From Jatrophihabitans sp. GAS493 (lineage in GTDB: Bacteria; Actinomycetota; Actinomycetes; Mycobacteriales; Jatrophihabitantaceae): DNA of 64,000 nt. Of the stretch, positions 17,677-25,563 are shown one piece after another. A model generated the notes under the pieces. It saw only the letters and a list, made by a program, of their open reading frames with translations. It was not told the DNA's origin and made no database searches. The first letter of the stretch is position 1. Every line of letters starts with the position of its first letter. The DNA lies in contig NZ_LT907982.1 of the NCBI RefSeq assembly GCF_900230215.1, forward strand, positions 186,001 to 250,000, given 5' to 3'. The translations under genes were made by a program, and so were the position numbers.

Positions 17677-20103
17677 GTGCGGCAAGCGACGTGGAAGTGG
17701 GCCCTTGCGCTAGGCCTCTTAGCCTGCGCAAGCTACCTCGCGCTGCCAGCCGGCCTCGGCCGGGCGCTGCTGCTGCTGATCGTCGCCGTCGTCTGCGTCG
17801 TCTGCGTTGTGCTGGCCGTGCAGCATCAGCCGTCCTCGATGCGCCTGGGCTGGCGGCTGCTGGCCGCCTCGTGCGGATGCTTCATCAGCGCCACCCTGTT
17901 TTTCAGCATCGACGACCTCCTACGCCACCAGGTTCCCGGCGCCTTCACTTTCATCGATGTGCTCCGGCTCAGCGGCTACCTCCTCTTCTTCCTCGGCATC
18001 ATGCGGATGAGTCGCTCCCGGGGTCTGGCCGTCTCGCGCGAACGTCACGCCGATTCGGCGGTGGTCTACCTGGGTGTCTTCTGCCTCGCCTGGCAGGTCA
18101 TCCTCAGCGGCTACGCCCACGATCCGTCCCTGAGCATCACGGCCAAAGTGGTCGCGATGGCCTATCCCCTGATCAACCTGGGGGTGCTCTTCACCGCGAC
18201 CGGCGCGATCCTGGCCGGGGTCACCCGGCGGGCATCGGAACGCTTCCTGCTCGCCGCGATCCTCGGGCTCTTCCTGGCCACCGCCATTGGCCGGGTCATG
18301 ACGATGCGGCACAACAGCCACGCCGGCAGCGCCGCCGGCGTCGTCATGCTCTTCGCCTACGTCATGTTCGCCACCTCCGCGCTGCACCCGACCTCGCAGC
18401 GGACTCTGGTCGAGGCCACCGACTCCGGGCTGCGGGTCCGGCGCTGGGTGCCTCTGGTCGCGATGGCCGGGTTCATGTCCCCGGCCATCCTGTTCCTCGG
18501 CAGCATCTTCGACTTCCAGGTCGATGTCGCGGTCCTCAGCTGCGCCGAAGGCATCCTCTTCGGCTTGGTCGTGCTGCGGGTCTGCTGGCTGTTCATCCGG
18601 ATTCGTAGCCAGAACCGGCTGCTGCACAGCCACACCGACTCCCTGCAGGAGGCACTGGCCACCCAGCAGGCGCTGGAGACCGATCTGCGCTACCTCGCCT
18701 TCCACGACAGCCTGACCGGCTTGGCCAACCGGGCCTTCCTGCAGCAGGAGGTCGAGACGGCGCTGGCCACCGCCGCCGAAGTTGGCTCGTTGGCGCTCTG
18801 TATCTGCGACCTGGACCAGTTCAAAGAGGTGAACGACAGTCTCGGTCATCAGGTCGGCGACGCCTTCCTGATCATCGCCAGCCAGCGTCTGACCGAGGTG
18901 ACCGGCGGCCAGCACACGGTGGCCCGCCTCGGAGGTGACGAGTTCGCGATCCTCTTCGCCGGGCTGGCCGAACCGGGGGCGGCGACGCAACTGGCCGAGC
19001 GGATCGTCGAGGCGCTACGCCAGCCGGCGATGATCGCCGGGCGCGAGATCGCCCTCTCCGTCAGCGTCGGGCTCGCCTTCGCAAGCTGTGACACGACCAG
19101 CGAACTGCTGATCAGTGAGGCCGACACCGCCATGTACGAGGCCAAGGCGGCCGGCAAGGACCGGTGGGCGATCTTCGAGACGTCGATGCGGCTGCGCCTG
19201 GTCGACCAGCTGACCGTCACGAACTCCTTTCAGAGTTCACTCGAGTCGGGCCACTTCTTCCTGCAGTACGAGCCCCAGGTGTCGCTGCACGATGGGCGGC
19301 TGGAGGGCTTCGAGGCGCTGGTCCGATGGGAGCACCCGACGCTCGGCCTGCTCCCGCCGCTGCGCTTCATCCCACTCGCGGAGGAGACGGGCTTCATCCG
19401 GACGCTCGGGGCCTGGATCCTGCAGCAGGCCTGCATCGAGGCGGCGAACTGGGTCTCGACGACCGACCTGACCATCTCGGTAAACCTCTCGGGTCGTCAG
19501 TTGCAGGACCCCGAACTGGTCGCTCACGTCGCGGCCGCGCTGGCCGGCAGCGGGCTCGGATCGGAGCGCCTCGTCCTGGAGATCACCGAGAGCGTCCTCA
19601 TGCTCAACCCAAAGCAGGCGGCGCAGACGCTCTCGGAGCTGAAGCAGATGGGGATCCGGATCGCCATCGACGACTTCGGCACCGGTTACTCGTCGCTGAG
19701 TTACCTGCAGCAATTCCCGGTCGACATCCTCAAGATCGACAAGTCCTTCATCGACCCGCTGGAGGATCCCGAGAGCGAGGGCAGCGCGTTCGTCCAGACG
19801 ATCGTGCGACTGGCCCACGACCTCAACCTCAGCACCATCGCCGAGGGGGTCGAGCAGCTCTCGCAGCGCGAGACGCTCTCCCGGCTGGAGTGCCAGAGCA
19901 TTCAGGGGTATCTGCTCTCCCGCCCGATGTCGCGGGAGGCGGTCCACGACTTCATCACGACATCCACGGCTACCGCGGTGACCACGGCGGCGGCTACGGA
20001 GGCAGCAACGGAGGCGCCGCTCGTCACCGCTATCGCACCGCAGCGCATCGACGCGAACCGGCTCGGTCCGATCGGCCGCCCGACGCGCGCGATCGTCGAT
20101 TAA
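17677..20103 (+). CDS. Membrane GGDEF-EAL protein (cyclic di-GMP turnover)
   Basis: An 808-residue protein. GTG 17677 is chosen for AGGAG six bases upstream; the frame is open to 17596. The N-terminal 320 residues hold about 9-10 hydrophobic segments, a MASE-like sensor. A GGDEF domain follows with intact RLGGDEFAILF, then an EAL domain with intact FEALVRWEHP, ITESVLM, IDDFGTGYSSLSYL and AEGVEQ. Both active sites look competent, so it could make or break down cyclic di-GMP. The C-terminal tail after FITTS is Ala/Thr-rich low complexity. Confidence 0.93.
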   Translation: MRQATWKWALALGLLACASYLALPAGLGRALLLLIVAVVCVVCVVLAVQHQPSSMRLGWRLLAASCGCFISATLFFSIDDLLRHQVPGAFTFIDVLRLSGYLLFFLGIMRMSRSRGLAVSRERHADSAVVYLGVFCLAWQVILSGYAHDPSLSITAKVVAMAYPLINLGVLFTATGAILAGVTRRASERFLLAAILGLFLATAIGRVMTMRHNSHAGSAAGVVMLFAYVMFATSALHPTSQRTLVEATDSGLRVRRWVPLVAMAGFMSPAILFLGSIFDFQVDVAVLSCAEGILFGLVVLRVCWLFIRIRSQNRLLHSHTDSLQEALATQQALETDLRYLAFHDSLTGLANRAFLQQEVETALATAAEVGSLALCICDLDQFKEVNDSLGHQVGDAFLIIASQRLTEVTGGQHTVARLGGDEFAILFAGLAEPGAATQLAERIVEALRQPAMIAGREIALSVSVGLAFASCDTTSELLISEADTAMYEAKAAGKDRWAIFETSMRLRLVDQLTVTNSFQSSLESGHFFLQYEPQVSLHDGRLEGFEALVRWEHPTLGLLPPLRFIPLAEETGFIRTLGAWILQQACIEAANWVSTTDLTISVNLSGRQLQDPELVAHVAAALAGSGLGSERLVLEITESVLMLNPKQAAQTLSELKQMGIRIAIDDFGTGYSSLSYLQQFPVDILKIDKSFIDPLEDPESEGSAFVQTIVRLAHDLNLSTIAEGVEQLSQRETLSRLECQSIQGYLLSRPMSREAVHDFITTSTATAVTTAAATEAATEAPLVTAIAPQRIDANRLGPIGRPTRAIVD

Positions 20104-20137
20104 CCGCAGCTGAACCTGGCCTGGATACGATCGGGGA

Positions 20138-20821
20138 ATGTTCGCCCTGATCCCAGGAGCTGGTGGCAGCGCCTGGTTCTGGCACGCCGTCCAGCAGCGC
20201 CTGCAGGCCGCCGGGGAGTGCGCCGTCGCCGTCGAACTCCCAGCGGCCGACGAGAGTGCCGGGTTGCCTGAATACACCGAGACCGTGGTGAATGCCGTCG
20301 CCGCCGAGGGTGACGGCAGCGAGCTGGTGCTGGTCGCCCAGTCGCTCGGCGGTTTCACGGCGCCGCTGGTCGCTGAACGCCTCGGCGCGCGGAGCATCGT
20401 GCTGTTGAACGCGATGATCCCGCTCCCCGGCGAGACACCCGGGCAGTGGTGGGGGGGCACCGGCCAGCCCGCGGCGATGCGCGCCAATGATCTGGCCGAG
20501 GGTCGCGATCCGGATGCCGGCTTCGACGACGCGACCTACTTCCTGCACGACCTTCCGCCGCAGCTGCTGGCCGAGTCGGCCAATCACAACTCTCCGGAGT
20601 CGGATGCGGTCTTCGCAACCGCTTTCCCGCTCAGTAAGTGGCCGCGGATCCCGACCTACGTGCTGGCCGCGCGCGACGATCGTCTCTTCCCGGTCCAGTT
20701 CCAGCGCGACGTCGCCCTGGATCGTCTCGGCGTGACGGCGGAGGTGGTGCCGGGCGGGCATCTGGCCGCGCTGAGTTACCCCGACCCGATCACCGATCGG
20801 TTGCTGCAGCTCGGCGGCTGA
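20138..20821 (+). CDS. Alpha/beta-hydrolase (salicylate-esterase-like)
   Basis: A 227-residue small alpha/beta-hydrolase beginning directly with the first strand, FALIPGAGGSAWFWHAV (oxyanion hole). The nucleophile elbow is AQSLGGF, a variant of GxSxG seen in the methyl-salicylate-esterase-like subgroup. DDRLFPVQFQRDV holds the likely Asp and PGGHLAALSYP the His. There are 34 bp between it and the GGDEF-EAL gene, and it ends four bases from the convergent GGDEF gene. Confidence 0.88.
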   Translation: MFALIPGAGGSAWFWHAVQQRLQAAGECAVAVELPAADESAGLPEYTETVVNAVAAEGDGSELVLVAQSLGGFTAPLVAERLGARSIVLLNAMIPLPGETPGQWWGGTGQPAAMRANDLAEGRDPDAGFDDATYFLHDLPPQLLAESANHNSPESDAVFATAFPLSKWPRIPTYVLAARDDRLFPVQFQRDVALDRLGVTAEVVPGGHLAALSYPDPITDRLLQLGG

Positions 20822-20824
20822 GCG

Positions 20825-21934
20825 TCACGCCTGCGAAGCAGTGGCCCGCTCTTTGCGCGAACGCTTGTCCAGGTACATCGCGTTGTCAGCCCGGGCCACC
20901 AGGAACTCCGGCGCATCCGAACCAACCTCGGCGATCGCCACGCCGATGGAGGCGCCGATCTTCAGCGGCCCGCAGGAGAGGTCGTAGGGGACTTGGAACG
21001 CCTCGCGCAGGCGGCTGACCAGGCCGTCGACGCCGCTGCCCTCCTCGCCGGTGGGCTCGCCGCAGAGGATGACCAGCTCGTCGCCGGCCAACCGGGCGAG
21101 CAGGTCGGAGGCGCGCAGCATCTCCAGCGTGCGGTCACAGAAGGCTCGCAGCAGCTCGTCGCCGACGGCGTGGCCGTAGGTGTCGTTGATCGACTTGAAC
21201 CCGTCCAGGTCGAGGAAGATGACCGCCGGGGCCGCCTCTCCACGCTGGTGCTTGGCCATCGCCAATCGCAGTGACTCTTCGAAGAGCACCCGGTTCGGCA
21301 GGCCGGTCATCACGTCGCGAGTGGCCGCATGCCCCAGCCGCTTCGTCTCGTTGCGCAGCTCCAGCAGCAGGGCGACATGCTCGGCGATGTCACGCAGCCG
21401 CTCCAGCTGGACCCGGCTGAGCTCGAGCTCCTCGTCACTGAAGGCGCAGATCGTGCCGGCCACCTCGCCCCCGGTGAGGATCAGCGGGGCGGCGGCGTAG
21501 AGGCGGATGCGATCGAACTCCCCGGTGACGTGCGGGTTCTGTGACCAGCGCGCGTCGCGGGTGGCGTCCTTGGTGTAGCTGACGTCCAGGGTGAGGATGC
21601 TGGTCGCGCACATCGAGTCGGTGCGGGCCACCTCGGCCGGGTCGTAACCGTAGGCCGCAGCCGACCACTGGCGGTCGGCGTCGATGAGGTTCACCGCGGC
21701 GGTCGGCGTGCCGCAGACGTAGGCGGCCAGGCGGGCCAGCGCGTTCAGCTCGCGACTGCGCGGTTGGTCGAGCGCGTCCAGGCGATGCAGGGCCGAGAGG
21801 CGGGCGGTCTCCTTCGCTACCGGAAGCGAGGCAACCGGAAGCGAGGCAACCGGAAGCGAGGCAACCGGCAGCGCGGCAACCGGCAGCGCCGGACCGGTGG
21901 AGTCGTCGGGGTCCGCCTGAGCCAATGCCGTCAT
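20825..21934 (-). CDS. GAF-GGDEF protein with variant A-G-D-E-L motif
   Basis: A 369-residue cytoplasmic protein. Residues about 17-40 are repeats of VASLP; residues about 55-190 are a GAF domain (LARLAAYVCGTPTAAVNLID ... AAPLILTGGEVAGTICAFS). A GGDEF domain follows (RDVMTGLPNRVLFEE, FLDLDGFKSINDTYGHAVGDELL). The signature reads RLAGDELVILC: AGDEL rather than GGDEF. AGDEF variants are often active, but the final Leu is unusual, so catalysis is uncertain; it may sense or bind GTP instead. The inhibitory RxxD site is not obvious. Confidence 0.88.
   Translation of the reverse strand: MTALAQADPDDSTGPALPVAALPVASLPVASLPVASLPVAKETARLSALHRLDALDQPRSRELNALARLAAYVCGTPTAAVNLIDADRQWSAAAYGYDPAEVARTDSMCATSILTLDVSYTKDATRDARWSQNPHVTGEFDRIRLYAAAPLILTGGEVAGTICAFSDEELELSRVQLERLRDIAEHVALLLELRNETKRLGHAATRDVMTGLPNRVLFEESLRLAMAKHQRGEAAPAVIFLDLDGFKSINDTYGHAVGDELLRAFCDRTLEMLRASDLLARLAGDELVILCGEPTGEEGSGVDGLVSRLREAFQVPYDLSCGPLKIGASIGVAIAEVGSDAPEFLVARADNAMYLDKRSRKERATASQA
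21822..21890 (-). repeat. 15-bp tandem repeat coding VASLP/VAALP at the N-terminus of the GAF-GGDEF protein
   Basis: Units start at 21822, 21837, 21852, 21867 and (partial) 21882; the first three are identical (GGAAGCGAGGCAACC on the plus strand) and the last two carry GGCAGCGCGG variants. They extend a disordered N-terminal leader. Confidence 0.9.
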
Positions 21935-21975
21935 GATCGCCTGATCGGCAGGCGTTCGGAGTTGCTTAGCGCTCT

Positions 21976-22023
21976 CCCGCCGAATTTCCCGCCGAATTTC
22001 CCGCCGAATTTCCCGCCGAATTC
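21976..22023. repeat. 12-bp tandem repeat, four copies, just downstream of the DinB-like gene
   Basis: Four copies of CCCGCCGAATTT (the last is CCCGCCGAATTC) in the 99-bp gap between the start of the GAF-GGDEF gene and the end of the DinB-like gene. It lies upstream of the GGDEF start codon on neither strand's coding frame; no hairpin is evident. Confidence 0.9.
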
Positions 22024-22033
22024 CGGGCGAATC

Positions 22034-22549
22034 TCAGGCGGTGGGGCGGCGCTGGGCGATGCCCCGCACGTAGGCCGCCTGCCCGGCGTGCTGAAGCGAG
22101 TCGGAGATGACGCTGATCATCCGCACGCCCAACGTCACCGGTGGGTCCCAGGACGTGTCGACGATCCGGTCCAGGTCGGCGTCGGTGAGGGTCTTCACGA
22201 AATCGACGGCCTGCTGGTGCACCTCGCCCAGGTAACCGCGCAGCAACTCGGCCGAGACCTGCACCTGCGGCACCTCCTCGACGCGCTGGGCGTAGCCGGT
22301 GGCTGCCTGATCGAAGGGGAGGTCGAACCGCTGGGCCCAGCCGCCGGCGAACCAGCGCTGCTCACAGCGGGCGACATCCGCGACGTGATCATCCTGCACA
22401 CGAGACAGGTGCCAGACCAGCCAGGCGATCGAGTTCGCGTGATCGTCGATGCGGTAGGTGAGCTCATCCGGGGTCAGGTCATCCAGCACGCCGTTGACGA
22501 TGTGGTGGATCCGATCGAAGGCATCAGAGAGCAGCTCGGCACTGGTCAT
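22034..22549 (-). CDS. DinB-superfamily protein (DUF664-like)
   Basis: A 171-residue four-helix-bundle protein. Metal-binding histidines typical of DinB/DUF664 are in AWLVWHLSRVQDDH and SLQHAGQAAYVRG. Relatives include mycothiol- or bacillithiol-dependent transferases and uncharacterised metal proteins; a mycothiol-linked role is possible in an actinobacterium but is not shown here. It is separated from the flavin oxidase by 88 bp on the same strand. Confidence 0.85.
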   Translation of the reverse strand: MTSAELLSDAFDRIHHIVNGVLDDLTPDELTYRIDDHANSIAWLVWHLSRVQDDHVADVARCEQRWFAGGWAQRFDLPFDQAATGYAQRVEEVPQVQVSAELLRGYLGEVHQQAVDFVKTLTDADLDRIVDTSWDPPVTLGVRMISVISDSLQHAGQAAYVRGIAQRRPTA

Positions 22550-22637
22550 AACACCAAGTTAGTGCCATTTCGCCGCCGATGCGTGGCAATTCTGCTCACA
22601 GCGGTACCGGGTAAGTCGCAGCCGCCGCCCGACGTGC

Positions 22638-24317
22638 TCAGCGCAGCGGGACCGATTGCGGGAACGAGAAGAGATTGTGCGGGTCGTGCGCCCGCTTGAC
22701 CTGCTGCAGGCGGGGCAGGTTCCCGTCCCAATACGCGGCTGGGTAGGCGGTTATCGTCGGGTCGGCGTAGTTCAGGTAGGCCGAGCCGCCCAACCACGGG
22801 GTCAGCGATCGGCGTAGCCGCTGCACGTAGGCATCGTAGGGAGCGGGGTTGGCCGCGGCCCGCGTGGCCGACCAGGTTGCGGTGTACTGCAGATCAGCGA
22901 GGCAGCCCCGCCAGGGGAAGGCCGTCGCCGTCGGGGCTAGGTCGTCGACCGCGCCGCCGAGGGAATCGAAGGAGACACCGCCCTCGACCATTCCCGGGAC
23001 ACCGGAACCGGCGGCGGTGGCGGCGACGATGGCCGCCACACCGGCGGCGGGCAGCGGCTGGCGCAGGATCGAGGAGGTGGCGGAGAAAGGCTGCCGTCTG
23101 GCCGGCGTGAGCGAGCCGGCGATGCAGGTCGCGGCGCTGGCCCGGGGCGAGCAGCCGGCCTCGCTCAGCATCGTCGCTGCGTAGCCGGCACTGGTGCGGG
23201 TGTTCGTGACTGGTGGCGGGAGCGCACCGAGCAACGGCTGCAACTGGGCATCGAGCCCGACCTTCGTCCCGAGCCAGGTTCCGGCGATGACGACCCGCTG
23301 CCCGCGGCCGGGTTCGACCAGCAGCTTGCAGGTGGACCAGAGCTCGCGGGCGGTGCCACCGATCCAGTGCTGCCACGCGGTGAGGACGGCGGCGGCTGAC
23401 CGCCACGGCCACTGCAGGTAGTAGGTACCGATCGTCGGGGCCGGCCGCACCCGGAAGGTCAGCGCGGTGACCGCGCCGAAGCTCCCGCCCCCTCCCCCGC
23501 GCAGGGCCCAGAAGAGATCAGGCTGGGTGGTGGCACTGACGGTCTGCAGCCGTCCGTCCGCGGTGATCAGGTCGACGGCGGCCAGCTGGTCACAGGCCAA
23601 CCCGTAGGCACCGGTGAGGACGCCGACGCCACCGCCGAGGGTCAGCCCGGTGATCCCGACCGTCGGGCAGGAGCCGGCCCCGATCGAGACGCCCTTGGCG
23701 TCCAACTCGGTGTAGACGTCGGCCAGCAGGGCACCGGCACCGACCTTGGCCGTCATCTTCGCGGTGTCGACGTCCAGCGCGTTCAGCTCAGCGAGGTTGG
23801 CCACCAAGCCGGGCCCGGATGACCAGCCGCCGTAGGAGTGGCCGCCGTTGCGGATCCGGAGCGGGATGCCGCTGTCGGCGCAGAAGCGCACGCAGGCCTG
23901 CACGTCCACACTGGAGCGGCACATGGCGATCGCCTGCGGCGGCCGCTGCTGGGCGAAACGGGGGTTGTAGAGCAGGCTCTCCGGACGGTAGCCGCGATCA
24001 CCAGGTTGGAGCAGACCACCCGATATTTGCTGGGAAAGCGAGCTGAAGGTGGGGGCCGAGCTACTGGACGCGGCAGCAGTCTCAGTGGTTGGGGCGGCCG
24101 AGCTGGCCGATGCCACGGAGGTGGTCGGGGCAGCTGAGGAGCTGGGCGTCAATTCGCTTCCCCGGGTACAGGCCGCGAGCGCACCGGCGAGCAGCGTGGC
24201 ACCCCCGAAACGCAGCACGTCGCGCCTCGGGACCGCTGGCGATGGCGGCCGGTCGGCGGCCGGTGCAGGGGTCACCCAGAGATCATCGCGAATTCCAGGC
24301 GGTATCGCGCGCAACAT
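22638..24317 (-). CDS. Tat-exported berberine-bridge-type FAD oxidoreductase
   Basis: A 559-residue protein. ATG 24317 places a twin-arginine signal at PRRDVLRFGGATLLAGALAAC, whose last residues form a lipobox, so it is probably a Tat-exported lipoprotein. A Ser/Ala/Thr-rich linker follows. The FAD-binding domain has RNGGHSYGGWSS (His for FAD attachment) and GAGSCPTVGITG (Cys), the pair that makes bicovalent FAD in berberine-bridge enzymes. The BBE C-terminus is present (PAAYWDGNLPRLQQVKRAHD, then PHNLFSFPQS). It is divergent from the deazaflavin reductase gene and shares its operator region. Substrate unknown; sugars and alkaloid-like phenols are typical. Confidence 0.92.
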   Translation of the reverse strand: MLRAIPPGIRDDLWVTPAPAADRPPSPAVPRRDVLRFGGATLLAGALAACTRGSELTPSSSAAPTTSVASASSAAPTTETAAASSSSAPTFSSLSQQISGGLLQPGDRGYRPESLLYNPRFAQQRPPQAIAMCRSSVDVQACVRFCADSGIPLRIRNGGHSYGGWSSGPGLVANLAELNALDVDTAKMTAKVGAGALLADVYTELDAKGVSIGAGSCPTVGITGLTLGGGVGVLTGAYGLACDQLAAVDLITADGRLQTVSATTQPDLFWALRGGGGGSFGAVTALTFRVRPAPTIGTYYLQWPWRSAAAVLTAWQHWIGGTARELWSTCKLLVEPGRGQRVVIAGTWLGTKVGLDAQLQPLLGALPPPVTNTRTSAGYAATMLSEAGCSPRASAATCIAGSLTPARRQPFSATSSILRQPLPAAGVAAIVAATAAGSGVPGMVEGGVSFDSLGGAVDDLAPTATAFPWRGCLADLQYTATWSATRAAANPAPYDAYVQRLRRSLTPWLGGSAYLNYADPTITAYPAAYWDGNLPRLQQVKRAHDPHNLFSFPQSVPLR

Positions 24318-24365
24318 TCCGAACCCGGCGGCGGCCGGATCGAATTGAGAGCGATCGTCACAAAC

Positions 24366-24435
24366 GAGAGCAGTGCTCTTGACAGGCGCGAGACGGGAGG
24401 TGCATGATTGCCACACAACAGAGAGCAGTGCTCTC
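24366..24435 (+). promoter_or_regulatory. Promoter with two 15-bp palindromic operators (deazaflavin reductase)
   Basis: Near-perfect palindrome GAGAGCAGTGCTCTT (24366-24380), whose last TT begins the -35 TTGACA (24379-24384). A -10-like CATGAT lies at 24403-24408 (18-bp spacing). A perfect palindrome GAGAGCAGTGCTCTC follows at 24421-24435, downstream of the likely +1. AGGAGG at 24446 serves ATG 24457. No regulator gene is adjacent. Repression by a TetR-type protein is inferred. Confidence 0.65.
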
Positions 24436-24456
24436 GCAATCGCCCAGGAGGCCAAC

Positions 24457-24912
24457 ATGTCCAGTGAGCAGCGCTACCTCGAACCCGGCTGGTTCACCCG
24501 CAACATCTTCAACCGGGCCGTCCGCCGGATGGGCCGCTTCGGGGTCAGCCTGAAGGGCTCACGTGAACTGCGGGTACGCGGGCGCAAGAGCGGCGAGTGG
24601 CGCTCGACGCCGGTCAACCTGCTCACCATCGACGGCCAGCGCTACCTGGTCGCTCCGCGTGGCACCACCCAGTGGGTGCGCAACCTGCGGGCAGCCGGCG
24701 GGGGTGAGCTCAAGATCGGGCGCCGGGTCGAACCTTTCGTCGCCGACGAGCTCAGCGACGACGTCAAGGCACCGGTGCTGCGCGAATACCTGCGGGCGTG
24801 GAAGTGGGAGGTCGGCATGTTCTTCGAGGGCCTCGACGCCGATTCACCGGAGGAGAAGCTCAGCGAAGTGGCCCCCGGATTTCCCGTCTTCCGGATCGCT
24901 CAGGCCGCCTAG
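24457..24912 (+). CDS. Deazaflavin (F420)-dependent nitroreductase/quinone-reductase family protein
   Basis: A 151-residue split-barrel protein of the Ddn family. ATG 24457 follows AGGAGG at six bases. Signatures are LRVRGRKSGEWRSTPVNLLT, YLVAPRGTTQWVRNLRAAGGG and a C-terminal FPVFRI. Ddn relatives bind coenzyme F420 and reduce quinones or nitro compounds. It is divergent from the exported flavin oxidase gene and under a promoter with two strong palindromes, so it probably responds to a chemical stress. Confidence 0.9.
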   Translation: MSSEQRYLEPGWFTRNIFNRAVRRMGRFGVSLKGSRELRVRGRKSGEWRSTPVNLLTIDGQRYLVAPRGTTQWVRNLRAAGGGELKIGRRVEPFVADELSDDVKAPVLREYLRAWKWEVGMFFEGLDADSPEEKLSEVAPGFPVFRIAQAA

Positions 24913-25146
24913 AGCTGGGTCGCCGCTCGATCGTCCGGGCAGATCGCGCCTCGTCGGATGTATCAATTCAGTCACCTGAGCATCTGCTTAGTTGACGGTA
25001 AAACTCGCGCGTACCTCACGCGGGTCACGGTCGTTAGTCACGGTGTCAGGGTCTTCGCTCCACCGACGCGCAGGCTCCGGCAGATCTCAGGTGCAACCCA
25101 CCAGAGCCGATTAGAGCAAGTACGCAGACGATCTGAATGAGGAGCC

Positions 25147-25383
25147 ATGATGACCACACCCCACGTCATCGCCGAGGCCGACTACCTACCCGCGGCAGTC
25201 CGACTGAGCGACGCCGAGAAGCGCATGTACCAAGCCGAAGTTGCCCTGCACGAAGCCCGTCAGAGCGGCGTCGACGCCTGGATCACCGCAGCCTGTGACC
25301 GGCTGCACGAGGCGATCCTGGCCCACAACGCGGCCCGCCGCCAGCTCGCCCAGCTGGACGAGCAGCTTCGCCCGGCTTGCTGA
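25147..25383 (+). CDS. Small helical hypothetical protein, 78 aa
   Basis: GGAG lies just upstream of two consecutive ATGs (25147, 25150). The sequence is Ala/Glu/Arg-rich, with alternating helices (AEKRMYQAEVALHEARQ, then DRLHEAILAHNAARRQLAQLDEQL) predicted to form a helical hairpin or coiled coil. There is no membrane segment. The stop codon lies in a hairpin terminator, so it is a single-gene transcript. Function unknown. Confidence 0.7.
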   Translation: MMTTPHVIAEADYLPAAVRLSDAEKRMYQAEVALHEARQSGVDAWITAACDRLHEAILAHNAARRQLAQLDEQLRPAC

Positions 25384-25401
25384 TCAGCCTCCGGCTGATC
25401 A
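25381..25401 (+). terminator. Hairpin terminator overlapping the stop codon
   Basis: TGATCAGCC, loop TCC, GGCTGATCA: a perfect 9-bp stem whose first three bases are the TGA stop of the preceding gene. There is no U-tract. Confidence 0.65.
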
Positions 25402-25563
25402 ACCATCCGCGCTAGCGGGCAGCGCCCGCACCAGCTTCAACCACACCGCTTCACTGCTGCATATGCGTCACCGCAGAGCCGGGGTCGTTCACGCTCGATC
25501 GAGCTGAATCCGCCCCGGCTTAGTTGCGTTCCCAGCCGCCCGGCGGCCAACTAGGATCTGCAG

